This document shows, one piece after another, positions 45,268-54,538 of a DNA stretch of 64,000 nt. Both the position numbers and the translations under genes were made by a program. This DNA comes from JAOEGB01 sp041262585 (lineage in GTDB: Bacteria; Actinomycetota; Actinomycetes; Streptosporangiales; Streptosporangiaceae). The notes under the pieces are model-generated. The model saw only the letters and a program-made list of their open reading frames with translations. It was not told where the DNA came from and made no database searches. Numbering within the stretch: position 1 is the stretch's first letter; each line of letters opens with the position of its first letter. The stretch spans positions 124,001 to 188,000 of the forward strand of contig NZ_JBGCBZ010000011.1 of assembly GCF_041262585.1 (NCBI RefSeq), given 5' to 3'.

Positions 45268-46686
45268 TTAGTGAGCGCCGTGGCCGTCGCCCGGCCGGCC
45301 CCAGGGACCCGTGATCGCGAGCACGTAGCCCGGCGTCTGGATGTTGGCGAACAGGATCTTGCCGTCCCCGTTGAAGGTCGGACCGGTGAACTCGCTGTCG
45401 TTGAGCTCGTTGCGGGCCATCGGGTAGGCCGTGCCGTGCTTTGTGACGCCGACCAGGTGGGACAGGCCCTCGCCGTCCTCGGCCAGGATGATCCCGCCGT
45501 ACGGTGAGACCGTGATGTTGTCCGGCCCGTCGTAGTTGGTGTCCTGCTCGGGGTCCGGGTTGACTCCGAAAATCGTCTTCAGGGTGATGGTCTCCGACTT
45601 CGGGTCGTAGAACCACACCTGACCGTCGTGCTCGTTGACGCTGCCGTCGCTGGTGCGGGCGTAGCTGGACACGAAGTAGGCGCCGCCGTCGGCCCACCAG
45701 GCGCCCTCCAGCTTGCGGGCCCGGGTCACCTGGTCGTTGGTGAGCTGGTTGCGCACGGAGACGGTCGCGGCGCCGCGGTCCGGCACGTCGACCCACGTCA
45801 CCTTGTACTTCGTGCCTGCCTGGGTGGCCTCCGACAGGTCGGCGATGTGCCGGGTGCCCTTGGAGCAGCTCATGGCCTGCAGGGTGCCGGCGGTGTCGCC
45901 CCCCTGGCTGAGCGCGAGCGCGCGCAGCGCCCCCTTGCAGCCCCGGAAGTTCTTCGGCGGGGTCCAGCGGAAGTAGAGCCCGTGCGGGGCGCTGGCGTCC
46001 TCGGTCTCGTAGATGGCCGAGGTGCGCGGGTCGACCGCGACGGCCTCGTGGGAGAACCGGCCGAGGAACTTCAGCGGGACCGGGTCGATGTTGGCCTTGC
46101 GGTCGAACGGGTCCACCTCGAAGACGTACCCGTGGTTCTTCTGGAAGGCGCCGCCGGCCCGCTGCTCGGTCTCCTCGCAGGTCAGCCACGTGCCCCACGG
46201 CGTGATGCCACCGGCGCAGTTGTTGTGGGTGCCCGCCACGCTGACGTACTCGCGGATGCGGTTCCCGTGCCTGTCCACGTCGATGGTGGTGGTTCCGCCG
46301 TGCGCGCCCGGGTCGTAGGTCAGGCCGGGCAGGGCTGGCACGCCGTAGGGCTCGCCGCCGCCGATCTCGTGGTTGTTGACCAGGGCGAAGCCGTCGCGGC
46401 TCTGGAAGAAGCCGGTGCCGTCGGCGTCGCTCGGAGTCGGCTCCCCGGTCTCCAGCAGCGTCTTGCCGGCCTGAGCAACGATCTTGTAGGAGAAGCCCTT
46501 GGGGAGGGCGAGCAGGCCGGCCGGGTCCGAGACGAGCGGGCCGTACCCCACGGCCTTGAGACCGGCCTGCGCGGTCTGAGCAGCGGCGGGGCCGGCGATC
46601 GCGTCGATGCTGCCGATGATGGCGATGCCCAAGCCGCCCGCTGCACCGGAACGCAGGAGGTCACGGCGAGAGATGGAGGAAGTCAC
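45268..46686 (-). CDS. Secreted PhoX-type alkaline phosphatase (DUF839)
   Basis: The 472-aa protein carries a Tat signal (SISRRDLLRSGAAGGLGIAIIG) and PhoX-family blocks: GFALVNNHEIGGGEPYG, then NNCAGGITPWGTWLTCEE and HGYVFEVDPF, GRFSHEAVAVDPRTSAIYETED and GPDNITVSPYGGIILAEDGEG. These hold the acidic and Cys residues of the Ca/Fe cofactor site. GTG 46686 follows AAGGTACTCCT. It releases phosphate from esters outside the cell. Two isolated GTTCAC words occur upstream, but not in the tandem arrangement of a PHO box. Confidence 0.92.
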   Translation of the reverse strand: MTSSISRRDLLRSGAAGGLGIAIIGSIDAIAGPAAAQTAQAGLKAVGYGPLVSDPAGLLALPKGFSYKIVAQAGKTLLETGEPTPSDADGTGFFQSRDGFALVNNHEIGGGEPYGVPALPGLTYDPGAHGGTTTIDVDRHGNRIREYVSVAGTHNNCAGGITPWGTWLTCEETEQRAGGAFQKNHGYVFEVDPFDRKANIDPVPLKFLGRFSHEAVAVDPRTSAIYETEDASAPHGLYFRWTPPKNFRGCKGALRALALSQGGDTAGTLQAMSCSKGTRHIADLSEATQAGTKYKVTWVDVPDRGAATVSVRNQLTNDQVTRARKLEGAWWADGGAYFVSSYARTSDGSVNEHDGQVWFYDPKSETITLKTIFGVNPDPEQDTNYDGPDNITVSPYGGIILAEDGEGLSHLVGVTKHGTAYPMARNELNDSEFTGPTFNGDGKILFANIQTPGYVLAITGPWGRPGDGHGAH

Positions 46687-46839
46687 AGGAGTACCTTTTC
46701 GCTATATATCGGAAGGTATGACTGGACCCAAGCCGCCCGCTGTGAACGGCTCCTCTCCCGATGCGATCACATTAGTGAACGCCCGGCAAACGATCCGCGT
46801 CAGCTCCGCGAATGCTGAAGGTAAGCCGCACGCGGCGGC

Positions 46840-47460
46840 CTAATGCCGGTGAGTCGCGTCGGGATGCCGGGGGTCGGCGGGGTGCTCGAAGCCGGGCATG
46901 AGCCGTACGAGAGCGGCGTGCCGCCGGCCCAGCCACGCGCTGAACTCGCGATCCACCGCCGCCTCGCGCAGCTCGGCCTCGATCAGGCCGCCGACCTGTT
47001 CGTACGGCTCGACATAGAGATCGCGGTTGCGCTCGTGATAGGCCCGGCATTCCTCCACCGGCACGACGATCTCCTGCCCGATCCGGCGGCGCAGGGCGCG
47101 GGCGACCGGCATCGACGCGAGCACGGCCGCCGCGACCCCGCCCATCCGCAACGCCACAGGCAACGTGAGACCCTGCCTGCCTCCGTTTTCCTGCTCCGCC
47201 GACACCCCCAGGGCGGCCGCCTCCGTTTCGATCACCGCTTCGTGGGTCATCACCTGCACGACCCACCGCCGCAGGTTCCGCCCGTCAGCGGTTCCCGGCT
47301 GCGGGAGCCGCCCCGCGAGCGGCCCTCGCCGTAACGCGTCCACGCGCGCCTCGACGTCCTCGACCAGGATCGGCCGCTCCCCCACATAGGCGGCGGCCGC
47401 GGACGGCCCCGCACCGCCGTTCCCCCGATGTTCGTGACCGTTACCGCGATCCGAGCCCAT
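46840..47460 (-). CDS. SurA-N/peptidylprolyl isomerase-related protein of unknown function
   Basis: The 206-aa product starts with a His/Gly-rich leader, then VGERPILVEDVEARVDALRRG and a WVVQVMTHEAVIETEAAALGV helix, which is the layout of SurA/foldase N-terminal chaperone domains, followed by EECRAYHERNRDLYVEPYEQV as at the start of a parvulin domain that is itself missing. Similar actinobacterial proteins are listed as DUF7158 or, misleadingly, as acyl transacylases. No signal peptide. The start at ATG 47460 is weakly supported. Confidence 0.6.
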   Translation of the reverse strand: MGSDRGNGHEHRGNGGAGPSAAAAYVGERPILVEDVEARVDALRRGPLAGRLPQPGTADGRNLRRWVVQVMTHEAVIETEAAALGVSAEQENGGRQGLTLPVALRMGGVAAAVLASMPVARALRRRIGQEIVVPVEECRAYHERNRDLYVEPYEQVGGLIEAELREAAVDREFSAWLGRRHAALVRLMPGFEHPADPRHPDATHRH

Positions 47461-47859
47461 GGTTGAACCGTACGACCTGCGGCCCGGTCAGGAGGCCGGG
47501 GGCCGAAGACTCCGACAGCAATCATCCAATCACTTGCCTTCAAGCGCCGCTGTGAGAAACGGTTCTGTCAGCGAGAAACCCGCCTCCAGCCAGCGAGGCG
47601 CGGCGCGAGCAGCCCCGCCGCGAGGGCAGCCATGGATCGTACGGCCCGCAGGGACCCGCGCGGACCGCTCCACGGATGGAATGACACATTCCCGCAGATG
47701 AACCGGACCATACGGCACCGTGCCGGCTCACCGGCCCGCATGCCCGGCCGCGTCAACTTGCTAGCCGAACTCTCTTGACTTTCGCTAGTAACGGATGGTC
47801 TGCTGCTTGATTAAGAAACTTAACTAAAGGTTTCTCACCCCCCACCGCAAGGAGAAATC
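47461..47859. other. Intergenic, 399 bp, with AT-rich promoter region
   Basis: No gene. Close to the next start, 47805-47840 is AT-rich and contains TTAAG-AAA-CTTAA and AGAAAC...GTTTCT inverted repeats, likely operator/promoter elements of the secreted protein gene at 47860. A TTGACT box is present at 47776-47781. Confidence 0.5.
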
Positions 47860-48468
47860 ATGGGATCTCTCTCCCATCCGGCGCGATTGTGCGCGGGCGC
47901 GCTCATGGCGGCGCTGCCCCTCGCCACGCTGGTCGCACTCCCCGCGTCGGCCGACCCGGTCGACGGCACCGGCTGGACGTCGTACTCCCCCACCTTCTCC
48001 GTCCAGGAGAGAGGGTGTGGCGACGTCAGCGACCTCACCTTCACACTCACCTGCTCCACCTCCAGCGGCGACCAGCGGGCCGAGCGGCGGTACGAGACGT
48101 ACTCGAGCGGCTCGCGCCAGTTCGAGGGGTACTTCCGCATCACGAGCATGGGCGGCAGCCGGATCAGCCTGAAGCAGACGTTCGCCGGGGGCCCGTTCTT
48201 CCTGCTCGGCGTCGAGAAGGGCGGCCGGCTCTACGCCGTGGAGGGGGGCACCACGATCGCGAGCGGCGCGACGGTCGGCACCACGGTCCGCGTCAACACG
48301 GTGCACGTGGTCGGCAAGACTCTCCGCGTCTTCATCAACGGGTCGCTGAAGTACAGCAGGTCCAGCCCCAGCGGCAGCTTCTACGACAAGTTCGGGGCCT
48401 ACCGTACGGCCAGCGGCAAGGGGCCGATCACGGTCCAGTGGAGCAACGTCCAGTTCTGGCGTAAGTAG
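47860..48468 (+). CDS. Secreted beta-jelly-roll polysaccharide-lyase-like protein
   Basis: The 202-aa product has a signal peptide (LCAGALMAALPLATLVALPASA) and a single jelly roll with RRYETYSSGSRQFEGYFRI, LKQTFAGGPFFLLGVEKGG, LRVFINGSLKY and FYDKFGAYRTASGKGPI then VQWSNVQFW. The KFGAYR and final W-x-n-V-x-f segments recall alginate/glucuronan lyase folds, though catalytic residues cannot be assigned. ATG 47860 follows AAGGAGAAATC. It stands alone behind an AT-rich regulated-looking promoter. Confidence 0.75.
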   Translation: MGSLSHPARLCAGALMAALPLATLVALPASADPVDGTGWTSYSPTFSVQERGCGDVSDLTFTLTCSTSSGDQRAERRYETYSSGSRQFEGYFRITSMGGSRISLKQTFAGGPFFLLGVEKGGRLYAVEGGTTIASGATVGTTVRVNTVHVVGKTLRVFINGSLKYSRSSPSGSFYDKFGAYRTASGKGPITVQWSNVQFWRK

Positions 48469-48555
48469 CCTCGCAGGAGGCACCACCTCTGCGACCGTCC
48501 CGGCCGGATTCACCGGCCCGCCGGGGCGGTCGCGTCCCCCTACGCGAGGCTGACA

Positions 48556-49344
48556 TTGAGTGCGAAAGTTCCATCCCTGACGTTGTCGCTTCTCCTGGCC
48601 GGGCTGGTCGGCTGCTCCACCGCACCGCCGGAGAAGGCCATGCCGCCGACGGAGGCCCCCGCGTCAGCGGGGAAGGTCACCGCGCCAACGCCGATCCGGC
48701 TCACGGCCACGCTCGTCTCGCCGGTCGACATCACCCTGGCCTGGCAGGGGGACGACCCCGAGGCCGTCGGACGCACCGTCGAGTTCGCGACCGAGCCACA
48801 GGGCCAATGGACGATCATCGAGTTCTTACAGGCCCGGCAGACGACGTTCACCCACCCGGATCTGATCCCGCAGACGCCCTTCTACTACCGCCTCCGATCG
48901 GTCTACGGCCCGGCGTCCCAGGCGATTCAGGTGACCATGCCGAAGGGCGCCCTGACCAAGAAGATCCAGAAGAAGGACCACAGCTGGATGGCTCCCCGGA
49001 CGGTTCCCGGGGGACCAGTGGCGAAGCAGTCGATCCGGAACACCGGCACCACCGCGGCCGGGGCCCCCACGGACCTGAAGGCCACGGTCATGCACGCCAA
49101 CGGCGTCAAGTTCACCTGGACGGATCACGCGAGCGACGAGGAGGGATACCTCATCGAGGTCAAGGCGGCGGGTAGCCCGGACTTCCGGGTGGCCGCGGTC
49201 CTCGACCCGGACGTCAACTCCTTCGGCCTGATCACGCTGCCGGAGGAGAAGCACGCCTCCTTCCGCGTCCGGGCCTTCTACTACGGGCCGCCGTCCAACG
49301 TCGCGCACCAGACGACCGGCGCGGATCCGTCGTCGGACGGCTGA
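48556..49344 (+). CDS. Lipoprotein with two fibronectin-III-like domains
   Basis: The 262-aa product starts at TTG 48556 (GAGG upstream) with a lipobox LAGLVGC. Two FN3-like units follow: residues about 45-130 (IRLTATLVSPVDITLAWQGD ... FYYRLRSVYG) and 170-255 (APTDLKATVMHANGVKFTWTDHA ... ASFRVRAFYYG), separated by a Lys/Pro linker. There is no catalytic motif; it is likely a surface adhesion or spacer protein. Confidence 0.75.
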   Translation: MSAKVPSLTLSLLLAGLVGCSTAPPEKAMPPTEAPASAGKVTAPTPIRLTATLVSPVDITLAWQGDDPEAVGRTVEFATEPQGQWTIIEFLQARQTTFTHPDLIPQTPFYYRLRSVYGPASQAIQVTMPKGALTKKIQKKDHSWMAPRTVPGGPVAKQSIRNTGTTAAGAPTDLKATVMHANGVKFTWTDHASDEEGYLIEVKAAGSPDFRVAAVLDPDVNSFGLITLPEEKHASFRVRAFYYGPPSNVAHQTTGADPSSDG

Positions 49345-49377
49345 GGATCCCCCGCGGCCCGGCCGTCGTCACGCTCC

Positions 49378-50028
49378 TCAGTTCTCGCTCGACACGGTCC
49401 GGACGCAGTCGAGCGCGAGGAACAGCCGCCGGAGCACGGCACGGACCATGCGGGCCTGGGACGGTTGCAGCACTTCGGCCAGATTGTCCACCTCCAGACC
49501 GGCGAGCACCGCGAGGACCAGGCGCGCGTCGGTGTTGGGGCTCTGCGAGCCCAGGCTGGCGAGGACCCGTCTGAGCTGGGTGCGGAGCGAGTTCTGCCAG
49601 GCGCTCGAGGTCCGTGCCAGCTCCGGCCTCCGGCTGGATTCGACGAGGAAGGAGTACTCCGCCAGCAGTTGCTCGCGGGCGTCTCCCAACCCCTCGATGA
49701 CGAAGTCGGCCAGCCTGTCGGCGAGATGCTCCGACGGCAGCCCCTCGCGGAGGTCAGTGATCGTCTTGACGACCCGATCCGTCTCACGCTGGGTGTGCCG
49801 GTGGAACGCCTCGGCGATCAGCTCCTGCTTGCCCCGGAAGTAGTAACCCATCGCGCCCAGCGGCATCTGCGCCTCGGCGGCGAGCGCCCGCATCGACAGG
49901 CCACCCAGCCCGTCACGGCCGATGATGCGGAGGGCGGCGTCGAGGATCTCGGTCTTGCGGGTGATCCCCCGCTCGCTGGGCGGCATCGTGCCGAGCTCAT
50001 CGGGCAGGTCGTTGACGGGGGACGTCAT
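49378..50028 (-). CDS. TetR-family regulator of the polyamine-type locus
   Basis: This 216-aa TetR-type protein has the N-terminal helix-turn-helix LSMRALAAEAQMPLGAMGYYF followed by RGKQELIAEAF, and a helical ligand-binding domain. ATG 50028 overlaps the stop of the deacetylase gene (ATGA) and has GGGAGAG upstream, so it is the last gene of the transporter operon. It probably binds the GAACGTTC-cored sites at 56563 and 56692 that front the two divergent operons (inference from context). Confidence 0.88.
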   Translation of the reverse strand: MTSPVNDLPDELGTMPPSERGITRKTEILDAALRIIGRDGLGGLSMRALAAEAQMPLGAMGYYFRGKQELIAEAFHRHTQRETDRVVKTITDLREGLPSEHLADRLADFVIEGLGDAREQLLAEYSFLVESSRRPELARTSSAWQNSLRTQLRRVLASLGSQSPNTDARLVLAVLAGLEVDNLAEVLQPSQARMVRAVLRRLFLALDCVRTVSSEN

Positions 50029-51119
50029 GGCCGCTCTCCCTGTTCCGCCCGGAAACCCTTGATCCAGGACCACAGGTTATCGCCCAGGGCGGTCACTGAG
50101 TATCCTCCCTCCAGCAGCGCCACAGTAGGCAGTCCGAGGCCCGCGACATGCCGTCCGATCCGGCGATAGTCCGCCGTCGTGAGCGCCGCGTCTCCTGAGA
50201 CGTCCCCGTCGTAGGTGTCGAACCCGAGGGACACCACGACCGCCTCGAAGCCGCCGTCGAGCACGCGATCGGTGGCCGTTTCCAGCAGATCGAGATAGTC
50301 GTCCACTCCCACGCGGGGTGGCAGCGGAAGGTTGACCGTGTACCCCGAGCCTTCACCGGCGCCGGTCTCGTCAGGCCAGCCGGTGAAATAGGGATAGTGA
50401 CGCGCCGGGTCGCCGTGCAGGCTGGCGTACAGCACATCGGCGCGGTCGTAGAACAGCGCCTGGGTGCCGTTGCCGTGGTGGAAGTCGAGATCGAGGACGG
50501 CCACGCGGGACACTCCACCATCGCGGAGCGACTGTGCGGCGATTCCGGCGTTGTTGAGGTAGCACCCTCCGCCGAACAAATCGGGACCGACATGGTGGCC
50601 GGGCGGGCGGCACAGTCCCACCGCCAGCGGAGCGCCCCGCCGGGCCAGCTCCGCCGCGGTCAGCGCGGTGTCGGCCGAGGCGGCGGCGGCCGTCCACGTG
50701 GACGGCCCGACGCCGGTGATCGTGTCGAAGCAGTAGCGGCCGAGTGCGCCACCGCCGGCGTGGGTCAGCGGCCCCATCCCCTGGCGTAGCCGATCGTGGA
50801 GGAAGGTGTCCGCGAAGATCAGATCGATGCCGTCGCCGGGCGGCTCCGCCGACGCCCATGCCGTACGGAGGAACTCGATGAGGCCGAACCCGTGCACGCG
50901 CCGGATGGGCTCCAGGCCGTATGAACCCGGCGCTGTCAGCGTGATCTCGGGCCGTCCCGCGAGCGCGGCGAGTATGGCCTCGACGCGGGCGGTGGTGTCG
51001 AACGCCGGGATCGCGCGGCCGCACTGGACCTCGACGGACGGGGCATGGCCGGCGTGTGAGGGGCAGGCCACAACCGGGGTCGGGGCGGCCGTGACGGCCT
51101 GCGTATCAGGGGTCGTCAT
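50025..51119 (-). CDS. Histone-deacetylase-family acetylpolyamine amidohydrolase
   Basis: The 364-aa zinc enzyme has the class II HDAC/APAH blocks: FADTFLHDRLRQGM, GLCRPPGHHVGPD (catalytic His pair), GGCYLNNAGIAAQSL, VLDLDFHHGNGTQALFY (zinc Asp and His) and VSLGFDTYDGD, then LLEGGYSV. It removes an acyl group from an amine such as N-acetylated polyamine. ATG 51119 overlaps the stop of the binding-protein gene, and its stop overlaps the TetR start. Context (importer, agmatinase, aminotransferase) points to an imported N-acylated diamine or guanidino amine as substrate. Confidence 0.9.
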   Translation of the reverse strand: MTTPDTQAVTAAPTPVVACPSHAGHAPSVEVQCGRAIPAFDTTARVEAILAALAGRPEITLTAPGSYGLEPIRRVHGFGLIEFLRTAWASAEPPGDGIDLIFADTFLHDRLRQGMGPLTHAGGGALGRYCFDTITGVGPSTWTAAAASADTALTAAELARRGAPLAVGLCRPPGHHVGPDLFGGGCYLNNAGIAAQSLRDGGVSRVAVLDLDFHHGNGTQALFYDRADVLYASLHGDPARHYPYFTGWPDETGAGEGSGYTVNLPLPPRVGVDDYLDLLETATDRVLDGGFEAVVVSLGFDTYDGDVSGDAALTTADYRRIGRHVAGLGLPTVALLEGGYSVTALGDNLWSWIKGFRAEQGERP

Positions 51120-52672
51120 GAGGTGGGCTCCAGGGCTGCGAGGTCGACGGTGAACACCCACGGCATCTGGTGCCGCCAGCCGGTCAGGCCGGCCTTGGCC
51201 GCGATGGTGTCACGCACGTCCGCGATGTTGATCCAGCACAGGGAGTTCTGGTACTCCCGCGCCGCCTTCGTGTAGAGCTCCTGGGACTCGGCGCGGTCGA
51301 CCGTCACCCGAGCGGCGTCGGCGAGCTTGTCGGCGGCCGGGACCGAGCATCCGAGGAAGTTCACCGGAGCCTTCGTCGCCTGATAGATCGACATCCACGT
51401 GTCGACGTGTGCCGCGTCGGGGTTCATCGCCGCGACGAGGATGTCGGGACGCTGCTTGGGCTCGGCCGGAAGGGCGAACACCTGGGCCGGGCCGTACGGG
51501 CGGACGGTCGCGGTCAGTCCGGCCTGCTGGAGCTGGATCTGGAGCATGTTCGCGAGTTGCTGTAGCGAGTTGTCGCCGTAGTAGCCGATCGTGACGCTCT
51601 TGCCCTTATTTCCGGACAAGGTGGTGAGTGCCTGAGGGTTGGCCTGCCACATGTCGGGAGCCGCGCCCTTCGGCAGCATGCCTTCCGGGTAGACCTCGGT
51701 GGAGGCGGTCGCCCTGTCCCCGTAGATCTGCTTCGTCAGCGCCACCGTGTCGAGCGAGTCCCGGAGCGCCTGCCGGGCGGCGAGCGGGCCGAACACGGCC
51801 GAGTCCGGGTTCACCCAGAGCTGCGTCTTGAACAGGGTAGGGAGATACCGCACCTGGAAGCCGGGGTTCTGTTTGATCGCCGCGTAGTCCCGGGTGTTCA
51901 GACCGTGCAGCACCATGTCGAGCTGGCCGCCCTGGAGCTCGATGGACTGTGTGGAGAAGTCCGGGACGACGGCGAAGTCGACCTCGGCGAAACGCGGCTT
52001 GACGCCCCAGTAGTGAGGGTTGGCGGTGAGCACGTAGCGGGTGGTCTTGACGACACTGGAAAGCTGGTACGGGCCCGTGCCCGCCGTGTGCGCGCCCAGC
52101 CATCCCGCCCCGTGGTCGTCGCCCGTGGCGTGGGCCTTCGCCGCCGCCGGGCTGACCGCGACCGGTCCGTACGGCGAGGCGAGGTAGTCCAGGAACGGCG
52201 CCACCGGCCTCTTGAGACGGACGACGAAGGTCGCGGGATCCGGGGCGTCCGTGGACTCGACCTCGGCCAGCGTGTAGGCGGGACCACCGGCGAGCGCGAC
52301 GCGCCGCTCGAAGCTCGCCTTCATCGCGGCGGCGTCGAAGGCCGTGCCGTCGCTGAACTTGACGTCCGTCCGCAGGGCGAAGGTGTAGGTCTTCCCGTCG
52401 GAGGACACCTTCCAGCTCTTGGCGAGCAGGCCGGTGATCTCCGCCGAGTCCGGCTTGTACGTCAGCAGGCCCTGGTAGGCCGCGGTGGTGATCTGCAGGC
52501 CCTCGGCCTCGTAGTAGGTGTCCGGATCGAGTGGCGCCGGGTCGGCGCTCAGCGCCAGGCGCAGCGTGGTGGAGGTGGAGGTCGATGGGGCCGACGGGCT
52601 GTTCCCGGAGCAGGCCGTCAGGCCTGCGCCGAGAGTGAGCGTCAGGACGAGTACCGAGGTGACCGTGCGCAT
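51116..52672 (-). CDS. Substrate-binding lipoprotein of ABC importer, solute-binding family 5
   Basis: This 518-aa lipoprotein has a signal and lipobox (VLVLTLTLGAGLTACSG), TLRLALSADPAPLDPDTYYEAEG at the start of the mature domain, the WKVSSDGKTYTFALRTDVKFSDG block and TAGTGPYQLSS, all features of family-5 binding proteins. It starts 22 bp after DppB and overlaps the deacetylase start by 4 bp. It is the specificity component of the importer encoded upstream. Confidence 0.93.
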   Translation of the reverse strand: MRTVTSVLVLTLTLGAGLTACSGNSPSAPSTSTSTTLRLALSADPAPLDPDTYYEAEGLQITTAAYQGLLTYKPDSAEITGLLAKSWKVSSDGKTYTFALRTDVKFSDGTAFDAAAMKASFERRVALAGGPAYTLAEVESTDAPDPATFVVRLKRPVAPFLDYLASPYGPVAVSPAAAKAHATGDDHGAGWLGAHTAGTGPYQLSSVVKTTRYVLTANPHYWGVKPRFAEVDFAVVPDFSTQSIELQGGQLDMVLHGLNTRDYAAIKQNPGFQVRYLPTLFKTQLWVNPDSAVFGPLAARQALRDSLDTVALTKQIYGDRATASTEVYPEGMLPKGAAPDMWQANPQALTTLSGNKGKSVTIGYYGDNSLQQLANMLQIQLQQAGLTATVRPYGPAQVFALPAEPKQRPDILVAAMNPDAAHVDTWMSIYQATKAPVNFLGCSVPAADKLADAARVTVDRAESQELYTKAAREYQNSLCWINIADVRDTIAAKAGLTGWRHQMPWVFTVDLAALEPTS

Positions 52673-52694
52673 GGTCGTGACCTTTGATGGGGGA

Positions 52695-53690
52695 TTAGCG
52701 GGCGAGTCGTGGGTCGAGGACGGCTTGGGTGATGTCGACGGCGGTGTTCACCGCGACGTACGCGACGGCGAGCAGCAGTGTGGTGCCCGCGATGGCGGGG
52801 AAGTCGGAGGTGGGGATGCTCTGGGAGATGTACAGCCCGAGCCCCGGCCAGGCGAAGACGGTCTCGACGACCACGAGGCTCGCGAAGACGCTGCCGAGTT
52901 GGAGCCCCGCCATCGACAGCGGGGTGGTCGCCGAGTTGCGCAGCCCGTGGTGCAGCAGGATCGCCCGTCGCGAGAGACCCTTGGCCTTCGCGGTGCGGAT
53001 GTGGTCGGACTCCAGTGCCGCCGTGAGGCTGGAGCGCAGCGTACGACCGACCGCGATCGCGGGCAGCAGTGCCACGCAGACCGCGGGCATGACCAGGTGG
53101 CGGAGGGCGTCGAGCGTGACGTCGGGGCGGCCGGTGAGCAGCCCGTCGACGGTCAGCAGTCCCGTCGGACCGCCGGGAAGATCGGCGATCGACGTGCGCC
53201 CGGTGGGGGGCAGCCAGCCCAGGTTCCGGTAGAACACCATGATGCCGAGCAGCGTCAGCAGGAAGGCGGGCGCGGAGGCGATCGCCAGGAGCACGGTGTT
53301 CAGCGGGGCCGCGCCACGCCAGCGGCCGGCCGTACCGATCCCGAGCACGAGGGCCAGGACGGCGGCGATCAGGCAGGAGAACAGGGCCAGTTCGAGGCTC
53401 GCGGGAAGGAACTGCGCGATGTCGGTCGCCACGGGCCTGTGGGTGCGCAGCGACGTCTGGAGGTCCCCCGTGGCGGCGCCCGTCACGTAGCCCCACCACT
53501 GCGCGTACAGCGGGAGGTCATAGCCCAACTGGTGGCGCACGGCCTCGACCTGCGCCGTGGAGGCCGACGGGCCGACCAGCACGCGCACGGGATCGGTCGC
53601 CGACAGATGCTGGAGGACGAAGAGAACGACCGTCAAGCCGAGGCAGATGGCGACCGCCCCGGCGAGCCTGCGACCGGCCAGTGCGAGCAT
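52695..53690 (-). CDS. ABC transporter permease, DppB type
   Basis: 331 aa with a long first helix (RLAGAVAICLGLTVVLFVLQHLSATDPV), a periplasmic domain, and the cytoplasmic EAA-type loop (VGRTLRSSLTAALESDHIRTA then KAKGLSRRAILLHHGLRNS). The stop codon TGA of the preceding permease overlaps its ATG (TGATG). It forms the membrane channel with DppC. Confidence 0.93.
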   Translation of the reverse strand: MLALAGRRLAGAVAICLGLTVVLFVLQHLSATDPVRVLVGPSASTAQVEAVRHQLGYDLPLYAQWWGYVTGAATGDLQTSLRTHRPVATDIAQFLPASLELALFSCLIAAVLALVLGIGTAGRWRGAAPLNTVLLAIASAPAFLLTLLGIMVFYRNLGWLPPTGRTSIADLPGGPTGLLTVDGLLTGRPDVTLDALRHLVMPAVCVALLPAIAVGRTLRSSLTAALESDHIRTAKAKGLSRRAILLHHGLRNSATTPLSMAGLQLGSVFASLVVVETVFAWPGLGLYISQSIPTSDFPAIAGTTLLLAVAYVAVNTAVDITQAVLDPRLAR

Positions 53691-54538
53691 CAGATCCTCC
53701 CTGACTGGGCTTGCAGCCGGTCACCGGACAGGTTGGCCGCGAGGGTGAGGACGGCCACGCCGATTCCCGGAAAGACGGGAATCCACCATGCCGTGAGGAT
53801 CGAGGACAGGCCCTGGGTCGCCATGGCCCCCAGCTCCGGCGCGGGCGGCGGCGCTCCGAGTCCGAGGAAGGACAGGCCCGCGAGTGTGAGCACCACATAT
53901 CCGAGGTCGAGGCTCGCCGCAACCACGAGCGAGGACCAGGTGCCCGGCAGGACATGGTGCGTGGCGACCCTGAGCCGCCCGATCCCGCTGAGCCGCGCGG
54001 CCTCGACGTGCGGCCGCGAACGGATGGCGCGCACCTCGCCGCGGACGATCCTCGCGTAGTAGGGCCACCACACGACGCTGACTCCGATGAGCGTGTGTTC
54101 GAGCGACGGCCCGATCGCGGCGACCACGGCGATCGCGACGAGGGCGCCGGGCATGGCCAGGAACCCGTCGGTGATCCGCATCAGCAGCTCGTCGAGCCAG
54201 CGCGGCCCGAGGCCCGCGAGGACGCCGGCGACCAGGCCGATCAGCATGCCGACGACGACCACGGCGAGAGCCGACAGCCAGCTCAGGCGCAGGCCGTACA
54301 GCACGCGGGAGAACACGTCGTGGCCCACGTCGTCGGTGCCGAACAGCGCCGAAGCGCCCGGCGGGGTGAACGGAACCCCCGCCGCCTCGGTGGCGGTGTG
54401 CGGCGCGACGAGGGGGCCGAGCACGGCCAGCAGCGTGATGACCGCCACGGCGACGAGCCCGCCGTTCAGCCTGGACAGCCTGGACAGCCTGCCCGCGAGC
54501 CGGCTGGATGCGCGTCTGGGGGTGAGGATGGCGCTCAT
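53690..54538 (-). CDS. ABC transporter permease, DppC type
   Basis: 282 aa; the ATG at 54538 overlaps the ATPase stop by 4 bp. It shows the DppC N-terminus with one helix, HTATEAAGVPFTPPGASALFGTDDVGHDVFSRVLYG, typical of this subfamily, and the EAA loop RGEVRAIRSRPHVEAARLSG. Six membrane segments are expected. Confidence 0.93.
   Translation of the reverse strand: MSAILTPRRASSRLAGRLSRLSRLNGGLVAVAVITLLAVLGPLVAPHTATEAAGVPFTPPGASALFGTDDVGHDVFSRVLYGLRLSWLSALAVVVVGMLIGLVAGVLAGLGPRWLDELLMRITDGFLAMPGALVAIAVVAAIGPSLEHTLIGVSVVWWPYYARIVRGEVRAIRSRPHVEAARLSGIGRLRVATHHVLPGTWSSLVVAASLDLGYVVLTLAGLSFLGLGAPPPAPELGAMATQGLSSILTAWWIPVFPGIGVAVLTLAANLSGDRLQAQSGRI

Noticed and set aside
46687..46839. PHO box in front of PhoX
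   Set aside because: Two GTTCAC words are present but not as 11-bp direct repeats, so PhoP control is not supported.
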